From Hydrogenophaga pseudoflava (GTDB taxonomy: Bacteria > Pseudomonadota > Gammaproteobacteria > Burkholderiales > Burkholderiaceae_C), in assembly GCF_031020795.1 (NCBI RefSeq), contig NZ_JAVHJP010000004.1, positions 62,001 to 126,000 on the forward strand: a DNA stretch of 64,000 bases, in the 5' to 3' direction. The notes under the pieces are model-generated. The model saw nothing but the letters and a program-made list of their open reading frames with translations, searched no databases and had not been told where the DNA came from. Position numbers and translations under genes: made by a program. Shown piece after piece: positions 47,786 through 56,062 of the stretch; position 1 is the stretch's first letter; each line of letters opens with the position of its first letter.

Positions 47786-48688
47786 GTGCCGAGCCGCCAC
47801 GACGTGTCGCTGGACCCTGCGCGCCTGAGTGGTGGGGCCCTTGGTGCGGTCACCATCATCGTGGTCACGCGCGAGAGCGCGCATTGCCTGCCGGCCCTCA
47901 ACACGCTGCTGTCGCGCTGCCCGAACGTCATCGTGTCGGACAACGGCAGCGCCGACGGTACGGCAGGGTCGGCGCGCCGGCTCTGGCCGCACGCGATCGT
48001 GCTGGACCACGGCCGCAACCTGGGCTTTGGTGCCGCCAACAACCGTGCGCTGGCGCGGGTGCAGACCCCGTTCGCCTTTCTGCTGAACCCGGACTGCGAG
48101 ATCGACGGTCCGGGGCTGGAGGCCCTGCTGGCCACGGCGGCGGCCATGCCCCAGGCCGCGGTGCTGGCGCCGCAACTCGTGAGCGCCGCCGGCAAACCCG
48201 AGATCAACTACCGCTTTCCGCAGACCTGGTGGGCGCCCCGTGGTCCGGGGGCTTCGGGGCCCACCTGTGTGGGCTTCGTCTGCGGTGCGGCAATGCTGCT
48301 GCGCATGGCCTCGTTCCGGGAGGTCGGCTTCTTCGACGAGCAGTTCTTCCTCTATTACGAGGACGATGACCTGTGTCTGCGCCTGTTCAATGCGAAGCAG
48401 AACATCGTCGTGGTGCCCGCGGTGCAGGCGATCCACCACTCGCGCGGTTCGGTGCGCGGCGCGTCGCCCTGGCGGCACGAATACGCCCGGGGCTTCCACC
48501 ACGCGCAGTCCAAGCTGCTGTTTGCCACCAAGTACCGTTCGCGGGAAGAAGCGCAGCGCCTGCGCCGCTGGCTGCTGGTGACCACCACCTTGGGGCTGCC
48601 CCTGCGGGCCATCGTGTTTTCGCCCAAGCTGCTGGCCCGCATGTTCGGCCGCTGGCGCGGGCTCATCGGTTGGAGGGCCCGTGGCTGA
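47786..48688 (+). CDS. Family 2 glycosyltransferase
   Basis: A 300-residue GT-A enzyme. VTIIVVTRESAHCLP, then VSDNGSADGTA, GFGAANNRAL and FLLNPDCEI give the nucleotide-sugar site; FDEQFFLYYEDDDLCLR is the acceptor/base region, as in rhamnosyltransferases. GTG start with GAGGGA upstream. It overlaps the next glycosyltransferase by eight bases. Confidence 0.9.
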   Translation: MPSRHDVSLDPARLSGGALGAVTIIVVTRESAHCLPALNTLLSRCPNVIVSDNGSADGTAGSARRLWPHAIVLDHGRNLGFGAANNRALARVQTPFAFLLNPDCEIDGPGLEALLATAAAMPQAAVLAPQLVSAAGKPEINYRFPQTWWAPRGPGASGPTCVGFVCGAAMLLRMASFREVGFFDEQFFLYYEDDDLCLRLFNAKQNIVVVPAVQAIHHSRGSVRGASPWRHEYARGFHHAQSKLLFATKYRSREEAQRLRRWLLVTTTLGLPLRAIVFSPKLLARMFGRWRGLIGWRARG

Positions 48689-49475
48689 ACACCGCAAGCC
48701 GACGCTGTGCATCGGCATCCTCACGCTCAACGAAGCACACCGCATCGCGCGCTGCATCCAGAGTGCGTCGTTCGCCGACCAGGTGGTGGTGATCGACAGC
48801 GGCAGCGAGGATCGCACGCGCGAGATCGCCCAGGAGATGGGCGCCCAGGTGCACCTGTATCCCGACTGGCGCGGTTTCGCCGAGCAGCGCAACCGGCTCA
48901 TGGCGCATGTGCAGACCGACTGGATCTTCTTCCTGGACGCTGATGAAGTGATCCCGCCCGGCTTGCGGGACGAGATCCGTGCGGCGGTGGCGTCCGGCGA
49001 GCACGCGGTGTGGAAGATCTACTGGGACCAGGTGGCGTTCGGTCGCACCCTGCACCGCATGGCCAAGACCGAGGGCGGCGTGTGGCGGCTGTTCCGTACC
49101 GGCCAGTTGCTGCGCTACGAGGGCGTGGTGCACGAACACGCCGTGCTGCGCGACCCGGCCACACCCGTGAAGACCTTCCGCACCCGCCTGCTGCACCACT
49201 CGCGGGAGTCGGTCTACGGCGGCCTGCTCAAGATGGCGCAATACGCCCAGCTCGGCGCGGTGCGCCGCGTGCAGGCGGGCCGCCGCGGCGGCGTGCTGCG
49301 CGGGCTGGCCTCGGCCACCAGCAACTTCATCCGTCTCTACATCTTCCGGCGCGGTTTTTTGTGCGGCGCGGAGGGCTTCCTGTTCTGCCTGCTGGTGGCG
49401 CTGGAGTGCTTCTTCCGCTACGCCATCATCCGCTACGACCGGCCGGTGCCCGGCGACACCATGGTCAAGCGCTGA
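48681..49475 (+). CDS. Family 2 glycosyltransferase, WaaE-like
   Basis: A 264-residue enzyme: LCIGILTLNEAHRIARCIQS, VVVIDSGSEDRT, WIFFLDADEVIP and RLLHHSRESVYG. This pattern is shared by LPS core glucosyltransferases of the WaaE/KdtX type. A C-terminal hydrophobic segment (FLCGAEGFLFCLLVALECFF) probably attaches it to the membrane. GTG start. Confidence 0.88.
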   Translation: MAEHRKPTLCIGILTLNEAHRIARCIQSASFADQVVVIDSGSEDRTREIAQEMGAQVHLYPDWRGFAEQRNRLMAHVQTDWIFFLDADEVIPPGLRDEIRAAVASGEHAVWKIYWDQVAFGRTLHRMAKTEGGVWRLFRTGQLLRYEGVVHEHAVLRDPATPVKTFRTRLLHHSRESVYGGLLKMAQYAQLGAVRRVQAGRRGGVLRGLASATSNFIRLYIFRRGFLCGAEGFLFCLLVALECFFRYAIIRYDRPVPGDTMVKR

Positions 49476-49525
49476 GTCAACGCTGACCTTCAGAACCGGC
49501 ACCCCATTCCCACGACAAGTCTGCA

Positions 49526-50773
49526 ATGAGTTTCCGAACGTTTGCCCGCAGGGCGGCCATCTACAGCCTGGCGCTGCTGTTCGGCGCCTTCCCGATGTCG
49601 GTGGCGCTGGCCAACAGCCTGATGCTGATCGTCGTTGTCCTGTGGGCGCTGAGTCTCGACGGCACCGACCTGCGGGAGTTTCTGCGCAGATCCTGGGCCA
49701 ACCCGGTGGTGCGTCCCGCGCTGGCGCTGGTGCTGCTGATCGTGCTGGCCTCGTTCTGGTCGCCGGCCAGCTGGGAGGAAATCGGCGGCTACTACAAGAA
49801 GTACGTGAAGTTCCTGCTGCTGCCGGTGTTCATCTTCCTGCTGGCGCGCCGGGAGGACCGAGCACATTGCTGGACGGCGTTCGGCCTGGCGATGCTGTTC
49901 ACCCTGATGTCCACCTGGCTGAACGTGTGGTTCCAGCTGCCCTGGTCGCGCACCTACAACCAGGGCTTCGGCGCCGACCACACGGTGTTCAAGGACCACA
50001 TCTCGCAGGGCATCATGATGTCGCTGTTCACCGCCCTGTGCGTGCACTGGGCCAACAGGGTCTCTGCGAACTGGAAGAAAGTCCTGTGCTGGCTGGTGGC
50101 CGGTCTGGCCGCCGCGAGCATCCTGGTGCTGACCCAGGGCCGCACCGGCTACCTCAGCCTGCTGCTGGCGACGGTCGTGTTCTCGCTGGCGGTGCTCTGG
50201 CGCCGCCCGCAGATGCTGCTGGGCGTGGTGCTGGTCGGCGCGCTGGCCCTGATGTCGGCCTACACGCTTTCGCCGCAGTTCCAGCACCGCACCAACCTGG
50301 CGTGGCAGGAGGCCCAGAACCACAGCGCGGGCACCGTGACCTCGATCGGCGCCCGGATCGAGGTCTGGCGCTTCATGGTCCGGCAGACCGACTTCGACAA
50401 CGCCAAGCTGATGGGGGCCGGAACCGCCTCGTACCCGGTGCTGGCGCGCGCGTACTTCAAGGATCCGAAGTTCTGCGACGCCATCTGCCCGCACCCGCAC
50501 AACCAGTTCATCCTGTTCTACTTCGAGCAGGGGCTGCCGGGCTTCGTTCTGATCCTCTGGTTCATGGGGACGATCGTTCGGCAGGGCCTGCGCGTCCGCT
50601 CGACGCACCGGGCGCTGATGCTGGCCTTCGTAAGCATCATGCTGACCTCGAACATGACCCACAGCTCACTGTGGCTGTCGACCGAGAGCCACTTCTTCAT
50701 CCTGATGACTGCGCTGCTGATGGCCTCGGCGGGCCGGCGCCCACCGGCCACTGTTCAGGCTTCGCCGGCGTAG
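49526..50773 (+). CDS. O-antigen ligase/polymerase-like membrane protein
   Basis: A 415-residue protein with about eleven membrane helices and the Wzy_C core: QGRTGYLSLLLA, then a periplasmic loop with NHSAGTVTSIGARIEVWRF and PHNQFILFYFEQG. The HNQF His is a conserved feature. It likely joins O-antigen or a core part to lipid A. It overlaps the convergent Kdo transferase gene by 19 bases. Confidence 0.87.
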   Translation: MSFRTFARRAAIYSLALLFGAFPMSVALANSLMLIVVVLWALSLDGTDLREFLRRSWANPVVRPALALVLLIVLASFWSPASWEEIGGYYKKYVKFLLLPVFIFLLARREDRAHCWTAFGLAMLFTLMSTWLNVWFQLPWSRTYNQGFGADHTVFKDHISQGIMMSLFTALCVHWANRVSANWKKVLCWLVAGLAAASILVLTQGRTGYLSLLLATVVFSLAVLWRRPQMLLGVVLVGALALMSAYTLSPQFQHRTNLAWQEAQNHSAGTVTSIGARIEVWRFMVRQTDFDNAKLMGAGTASYPVLARAYFKDPKFCDAICPHPHNQFILFYFEQGLPGFVLILWFMGTIVRQGLRVRSTHRALMLAFVSIMLTSNMTHSSLWLSTESHFFILMTALLMASAGRRPPATVQASPA

Positions 50774-52758
50774 CCTTTGCGCAGGTCGTCCCAGCGCGCC
50801 TCGTCCCAGTGGAACGGGCTGCGGCGACCCTGTTCCTTGCGCAGCGAGCGGCGCAGGCGTTCCAGGTTGTCCTGTTTCCAGACCTCGCCAGGACGCAGGC
50901 CGCATTTGTCGAAGTCCACGATCCAGGCGCCGCCTTGCGCGTCCAGCAGCAGGTTGTGGCAGTTCAGGTCGGAATGGAACACCTGGCGGTCGTGCAGGCG
51001 CCGGATGGCGCGCCCGAGCGCGATCCAGGCCGCGGCGGGCAACGGTCCTTCGGACAGCGCCTGGGCCACGTTGCGGGTCTGCGGAATCATCGCGACCACG
51101 ATGTCGGCGGTGTGTCCGATGAGGCCCCGCACCTGCCGCGCAGCCACGGGCGCAGGCACCGGAAGGTTCCAGGCGCGCAGGCGACGCAGCAGCGTGAACT
51201 CGTTCATGGACCGGCTGGACAGCGGCGAACGCCCGAGGTAACGGTCCGGGCTGAGCCGGGCCATCAGGCCGCCGCGCCGGTAGTGGCGCAGCACGCCCTC
51301 GCCATGGACCAGTGCCACGCGGTGGGCCTGGCCGCGGCCACTGCCGGTGGCCAGGGCGGCGCCTTCCTGCGACGGTGGGGTGAAGAGGTCTGGCGCCGCG
51401 TCGGCGACCTGTGCCGGATCGAACCAGAGGGTCTGCCCAGCCGGCGATGAGGCACGGGCCGGCGCCAGGCGCTCGGGCCGCATCGGTGCCCACACCTGGC
51501 GCAGCGCCTGCAGGCTGCGCTGGCTGCTGCCCTGCTGGCGCAGCACGAAGTCGCGTGCCTGCTGGCCCATGCGCTGCAGCAGACCCTTGTCGCGCATCCA
51601 CTGCGCGGCGGTGTGCAGCATCAGGCGGGCCGAGTCGACACGCTCGCCGGCGCCGCAGGCCTCGACGTCCTGGTACAACTCCTGGAAGTGGTGGGTGTGC
51701 GGGCCGAACAGCACCGGCCGGGCGCAGGCCATGGCCTCCAGCGCGTTGTGGCCGCCGATGGGCACCAGGCTGCCACCGATGAAGCACACGCTGGCGTGCA
51801 GGTACCAGGTGCCCAGCTCACCCATGGTGTCGGCCAGCAGCACCGCGGTGCTGGCCGCAGGCGTTTCGCCACGGCTGCGTCGCACGAAGCTCAGACCGCT
51901 GGCAGTGATCTGTTCGGCCACCTCGTCGAAACGCTCGGGGTGACGGGGCACCAGGATCAGCAGCGCGCCCGGGTGCTGGCGCGCCAGCTCGGGCCAGGCC
52001 AGCAGCAAGGCCGCTTCTTCGCCCTCGTGCGTACTGCCGGCCACCACGATGGACCGCCCCGCCAGCCAGGGCAGGCGATCCGGGTCCTCGGGGGTGTCGC
52101 GCTGGTCGAACTTCAGGTTGCCGGTGAGAACCAGCCGGTCGGCGGGCACGCCGAGGGCCGCGTAGTGCTCCACGCTGGGAGCGTCGGCCGCGGCGACCAC
52201 GGCCATCTGAGACCAGACCGGCGCCATCAGGGCGCGCCAGCGCTGGTAGAACTGGGCCGAGTCGGCCGACAGCCGGGCATTGACCAGGGCCACGGGTGTG
52301 AGCCGCTGCCGGCACTGCCAGAGCATCTCGGGCCAGATCTCGCGCTCGATCAGCACCAGCAGGGACGGCTGCAGCCGGTCCAGGAAGCGGCGGGTGGCGC
52401 CGGGTGTGTCGATGGGTGCGAAGACATGGCGGATCTGATCGCCCCAGTGGGAGCGCAGCGTGCGTGCGCCCGTGGGCGACTGGGTGCTGACCGTGATGGC
52501 ATGGTCGGGCCAGGTCTCGCGCAGTGCCGCGATCAGCGGGCGCGCCGCCTGCACCTCGCCCACGGACGCGGCATGGATCCAGACACCGCCCATCGACGCG
52601 GGTTCGATGCGGATGAAGCCCAGCCGCTCGCGCAGGCGCTCACGGTAGCCGGCGTCCTTGCGGCCGCGCAGCCACAGCCAGCCCAGCAGGGGCAGCGTCA
52701 GACCACGCAGCAGCAGCCGGTAGCCGCGCTGGGCCAGGCTGGCCTTGTTCAGCGCCAA
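50755..52758 (-). CDS. waaA: Kdo transferase-Kdo kinase fusion (WaaA-KdkA)
   Basis: About 667 residues. Residues 1-430 match WaaA: GYRERLRERLG, WIHAASVGEVQAARPLI, NARLSADSAQFY, STHEGEEAALL, LVPRHPERF and GGSLVPIGGHNALE. This part adds Kdo to lipid A. Residues about 445-667 match KdkA: YRRGGLMARLSPDRYL, then kinase loop HSDLNCHNLLLD (near 595) and IVDFDK. That part phosphorylates Kdo. I start at the TTG at 52758, since no ATG exists before the conserved core and the stop of the upstream gene overlaps here. Usually these are separate genes. Confidence 0.88.
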   Translation of the reverse strand: MALNKASLAQRGYRLLLRGLTLPLLGWLWLRGRKDAGYRERLRERLGFIRIEPASMGGVWIHAASVGEVQAARPLIAALRETWPDHAITVSTQSPTGARTLRSHWGDQIRHVFAPIDTPGATRRFLDRLQPSLLVLIEREIWPEMLWQCRQRLTPVALVNARLSADSAQFYQRWRALMAPVWSQMAVVAAADAPSVEHYAALGVPADRLVLTGNLKFDQRDTPEDPDRLPWLAGRSIVVAGSTHEGEEAALLLAWPELARQHPGALLILVPRHPERFDEVAEQITASGLSFVRRSRGETPAASTAVLLADTMGELGTWYLHASVCFIGGSLVPIGGHNALEAMACARPVLFGPHTHHFQELYQDVEACGAGERVDSARLMLHTAAQWMRDKGLLQRMGQQARDFVLRQQGSSQRSLQALRQVWAPMRPERLAPARASSPAGQTLWFDPAQVADAAPDLFTPPSQEGAALATGSGRGQAHRVALVHGEGVLRHYRRGGLMARLSPDRYLGRSPLSSRSMNEFTLLRRLRAWNLPVPAPVAARQVRGLIGHTADIVVAMIPQTRNVAQALSEGPLPAAAWIALGRAIRRLHDRQVFHSDLNCHNLLLDAQGGAWIVDFDKCGLRPGEVWKQDNLERLRRSLRKEQGRRSPFHWDEARWDDLRKGYAGEA

Positions 52759-53489
52759 TGGTCGGCGACCCACTGGGTCGGCAGGACACGGCGGTACCAC
52801 TTGCCGCTCTCGCCGGCGATGGCGTCGGGCGGGTTGGGTTTGCCATGGAAGGCGATGAGGCGGGCACCCTTGGGAATGGTGGGCGGCTTGAACCAGCCCA
52901 TGATGCCCGGCTGCAGGCAGTGGCGCTTGAAGCTGCGGCACCACTCCTCGGGCCAGTAGCTGAGCTTGCCCTGACGCGCCAGGTAGAGCGTGATGAACTC
53001 CTGCTCGTTGCGCACCGGCGCGATCGAGGCGGGGTAGTCGTTTTTCAAATGCTCCAGTGCGTCGGCGTGCGCGCCGATGGTGTAGAGGTAGCACGAGGTA
53101 TTGCCCGTGCCGTCCTTCTTGTCCCATTCCTTGATCACGATGAACTCGCCCTGCTGCTCGAAGAACGGGTCCAGGCTGTCGAGGATGACGATGTCCAGAT
53201 CGAGGAACAGGGTGCGGCCCTGCAGGTCGTACAGCGGGTTGGCGAACGAGGTCAGCTTGAGCCAGCCGTGGCCGAAGGTCCAGGGTTTGCGCTGGTCGAA
53301 CTCGTCGAAGCCGACCATGGGAATGGGTTTGACCTCGATGGCGGGGTCAATGCCGACGCCGTCGTCGGTCAGGCACACGAACCGGAACGGCCGGTGCAGG
53401 TGGCGGCGGACCATGCTGTGCAGCTTGTTGACGTACTCGGGGCCGTACTTCTTGCCCCATTTGATGCACAGCACATTGACCGCTTGCAT
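52749..53489 (-). CDS. Glycosyltransferase with DxD motif
   Basis: A 246-residue cytoplasmic enzyme. LHRPFRFVCLTDDGVG and RTLFLDLDIVILDSLDPFF (DxD motif) look like GT8-type sugar transferases. The C-terminal KGARLIAFHGKPNPPDA with its HGKP is typical. It probably adds a sugar to LPS core. Overlaps the WaaA-KdkA gene by ten bases, so the two are likely co-translated. Confidence 0.82.
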   Translation of the reverse strand: MQAVNVLCIKWGKKYGPEYVNKLHSMVRRHLHRPFRFVCLTDDGVGIDPAIEVKPIPMVGFDEFDQRKPWTFGHGWLKLTSFANPLYDLQGRTLFLDLDIVILDSLDPFFEQQGEFIVIKEWDKKDGTGNTSCYLYTIGAHADALEHLKNDYPASIAPVRNEQEFITLYLARQGKLSYWPEEWCRSFKRHCLQPGIMGWFKPPTIPKGARLIAFHGKPNPPDAIAGESGKWYRRVLPTQWVADHWR

Positions 53490-53577
53490 GAATCACCTTT
53501 GGCTCTCACCCCGCGAGCGGACGACATGTCCGCCGCAGGAGGTGCAGCAGTTTATCGCAGCACCGCTGCGGGGAAAG

Positions 53578-54927
53578 TCAGCGGGCGAGCAGGGTGTTGA
53601 CCGGCTGCAGGTCCTCGGCCTTGAGCACGCCGCCGGCCTGTTTCAGGCGCAGCTGGCCCACCAGCACGTTGTAGCGCGCCACGGCCAGGTCGCGCTTGGT
53701 CTGGAACAGCTGGCTCTGGGCGTTGAGCACGTCGATGTTGATGCGCACACCGACCTGGTAGCCCAGCTTGTTGGCGTCCAGCGCGCTCTGGCTCGACGCC
53801 TCGGCCGCTTCCAGGGCCTTGACCTGGCCGGTGCCCGAGACCACGCCGAAGTAGGCGCTGCGGATGGCCTGCGAAATGTTGCGCATGGCCGTCTCGCGGT
53901 CGGCGCGCGACTTCTCGACCAGCGCGAGCGCTTCGCGGACCCGGTTCTCGATCGCGTTGCCGGCGTACAGCGGCAGGTTGAACTGCAGGCCGACGCTGGC
54001 GTTGTTGGTGCGCACGTTGCCGGCGGTGGGGAAGTTCGCGTTGGGGCCGCGTGCCACCTGGTACTGGCCCACCAGGTCCAGCGTGGGCTTGTGGCCCGCC
54101 TGGGCCTTCTGCACCTCGACCTCGGCGATCTCGAAGGCCTTGTCGGCCTGGCGCAGCGCGGGGTGCTGCCTCAGCGCCTGCTCCACCCAGGCCTCGGCAC
54201 TGACCGGTTGCACCACCGGCAGGTTCACGGGCGTGACCAGAGGCTTCGGGCTGGCGCCGCTGCGCCCGACCAGCTGGTCGAGGGCGAGCTTCTTGACCAG
54301 CAGGTCGTTGCTGGCGGCGATCTCCTGGGCCAGCACCAGATCGTAGCGGGCCTGAGCCTCGCGCGAATCGGTGACGGTGGAGGTGCCGACCTCGAAGTTG
54401 CGCTTGGCGGCAGCGAGCTGCTCGGCGACGGCGGTCTTCTGGGCCTGCACGAAGGTCAGCGTGTCCTGCGCCGCCAGCACGTCGAAGTAGGCCTGGGCGC
54501 TGCGCACCATCAGGTCCTGCTCGGCGGCCTCCAGCTGGGCGCGGGCGATCTCCACCGAGAGCTGGCCCTGCTCGTCGTTGTAGCGGTTGACCGGTCGGTA
54601 CAGCGGCTGGCTGGCCGAGAGGGTGAGGTTCTGCGAGTTGCTCGTGCGGCTGGTGTCGGTGACGTCGTTGCGGCTGTTGGTCCAGTTGGCCCCCGCACCC
54701 AGCCCCGCCTGCGGGCGCAGGCCCGCCTTGGCCTGGTCGGCCTTGGCGAGGTTGGCGTCGTACTGCGCGCGCGCCGCCTGCAGCGTGGTGTCGTAGCCCC
54801 GCGCCGCCTCGTACAGCTCTACCAGGCTCTGGGCCTGGGCACCTGTGACGCCCAGCGCGAGGGCGACCGCCAGGCACAGGCGGGGCAGGGCGGGGCGGCG
54901 GAGGGCGGAGGACGGGGCAGCGGTCAT
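53578..54927 (-). CDS. tolC: TolC family outer membrane channel
   Basis: A 449-residue protein with a signal peptide (LCLAVALALGVTGAQAQ) and the two TolC repeats: SLVELYEAARGYDTTLQAAR, then DARRDLVLAQEIAASN-like helices and NKLGYQVGVRINIDVLNAQSQ near the end. It forms the outer membrane exit duct. RND adaptor and pump genes lie upstream on the same strand, so it probably completes that efflux system. Confidence 0.92.
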   Translation of the reverse strand: MTAAPSSALRRPALPRLCLAVALALGVTGAQAQSLVELYEAARGYDTTLQAARAQYDANLAKADQAKAGLRPQAGLGAGANWTNSRNDVTDTSRTSNSQNLTLSASQPLYRPVNRYNDEQGQLSVEIARAQLEAAEQDLMVRSAQAYFDVLAAQDTLTFVQAQKTAVAEQLAAAKRNFEVGTSTVTDSREAQARYDLVLAQEIAASNDLLVKKLALDQLVGRSGASPKPLVTPVNLPVVQPVSAEAWVEQALRQHPALRQADKAFEIAEVEVQKAQAGHKPTLDLVGQYQVARGPNANFPTAGNVRTNNASVGLQFNLPLYAGNAIENRVREALALVEKSRADRETAMRNISQAIRSAYFGVVSGTGQVKALEAAEASSQSALDANKLGYQVGVRINIDVLNAQSQLFQTKRDLAVARYNVLVGQLRLKQAGGVLKAEDLQPVNTLLAR

Positions 54928-54958
54928 GAGGTTTCCTTGGGAACGGTGCGCGCTGGGG

Positions 54959-55306
54959 TCAGTAGGTGGGAACCCCGGGATCGCGTTGCTGGGACCAGGC
55001 GTCGATGCCGCCGTGGACGTTGACGACGGCGGTGAAGCCGTTCTGGATCAGGAAGTGCGCCACCTGGGCGCTGCGGGCGCCGTGGTGGCACAGGCAGGCG
55101 ATGGGTCGGTCGCGTTCGAGTTCGAGGTAGCGGGCCGGGACGCTGCGCATCGGCATGGCCACCAGCTCGAAGCCGTCGGGCCGGACCGAGGCGGTCTGCA
55201 GCTCCCAGGGCTCGCGCACGTCCAGCACCACCGGCAGCACGCCGGGTTGCTGTGCGCTGGCGTGCTGCAGCCAATCGTCGAGTTGGGCGGGGTGGATGGC
55301 TTGCAT
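54959..55306 (-). CDS. Rhodanese-like sulfurtransferase
   Basis: A 115-residue single rhodanese domain. VVLDVREPWE is the conserved strand, and CLCHHGARSAQ gives the active loop with Cys73 (C-x4-R). The end has NVHGGIDAWS. It moves sulfur to an acceptor; partner not known. It lies between the Pcm-like and TolC genes. Confidence 0.92.
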   Translation of the reverse strand: MQAIHPAQLDDWLQHASAQQPGVLPVVLDVREPWELQTASVRPDGFELVAMPMRSVPARYLELERDRPIACLCHHGARSAQVAHFLIQNGFTAVVNVHGGIDAWSQQRDPGVPTY

Positions 55307-55317
55307 GGTGCCGTGGC

Positions 55318-56007
55318 TCAGAAGGAGAAGCGCGAGGGTTCGGCGAAGTTCCGCAGGCGCGGCGCGATCGTGTCCCAGGGCTGCTCGGTGCGTAAACCGG
55401 CGTCGTCCACCCGCGTGACGACGGTGGCGCGCATCATCGGCTCGTGGCCGACGATGGTGATCAGACGACCGCCCTTGGCCAGCAGGGCCAGCAGGGCGGA
55501 CGGCACTTCGGCGACCGAACCAGCCAACAGGATGGCGTCCCAGGGGCCCTCGGCGGCGCAGGCGGCAAAGCCGTTGGCGGCGGCGTCGGCCACCCGCACC
55601 TCGGCGTTGGTGATGCCGGCCTGCTGGAGGTTCTGGCGCGCGGCGCTCGCGATGGTGTCGTCGATTTCCAGCGACACCACGCGCTGGGCCAGGCTGGCCA
55701 GCAGGGCGGTGGTGTAGCCGCTGCCGGTGCCGATCTCCAGCACCTTGTCGGTGGCCTTCAGCGCCAAGTCCTGCACCATGCGGGCCTGCACGCGCGGTGC
55801 GAGCATGACTTGGTCGGCGCCGCTGCCCAGCGGCAACTCCATGTCGACATAGGCCAGCGCCTTCTGCACGGGCGAGACGAACTGGTCGCGCTTGACGCGG
55901 TCGAGCAACTCCAGAACGGCCGGGTCCAGCACATCCCAGGGGCGGACTTGCTGTTCGATCATGTTGAAGCGGGCGCGGTCGAGGCTCAGGGGCGTCGAAG
56001 AGGTCAT
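55318..56007 (-). CDS. Pcm-like protein-L-isoaspartate methyltransferase
   Basis: A 229-residue SAM-dependent enzyme. Motif I is VLEIGTGSGYTTALLA; the second is VSLEIDDTIASAAR and the third WDAILLAGSV. It starts LDRARFNMIEQQVRPWDV, as in short Pcm-type proteins of beta-proteobacteria that precede tolC. True isoaspartate repair is not certain, because the family's typical substrate loop is changed (VMLAPRVQARM). Confidence 0.87.
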   Translation of the reverse strand: MTSSTPLSLDRARFNMIEQQVRPWDVLDPAVLELLDRVKRDQFVSPVQKALAYVDMELPLGSGADQVMLAPRVQARMVQDLALKATDKVLEIGTGSGYTTALLASLAQRVVSLEIDDTIASAARQNLQQAGITNAEVRVADAAANGFAACAAEGPWDAILLAGSVAEVPSALLALLAKGGRLITIVGHEPMMRATVVTRVDDAGLRTEQPWDTIAPRLRNFAEPSRFSF

Positions 56008-56062
56008 TTTGATACTCCGGTGGGTATGTTAGCCGATCTGTTCCGATTTTACCGAGCGGGGG

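Noticed and set aside
46228-48207. 659-codon minus-strand frame opposite the mutase and glycosyltransferase
   Set aside because: No domain and wrong composition; the plus strand genes carry complete active-site motifs.
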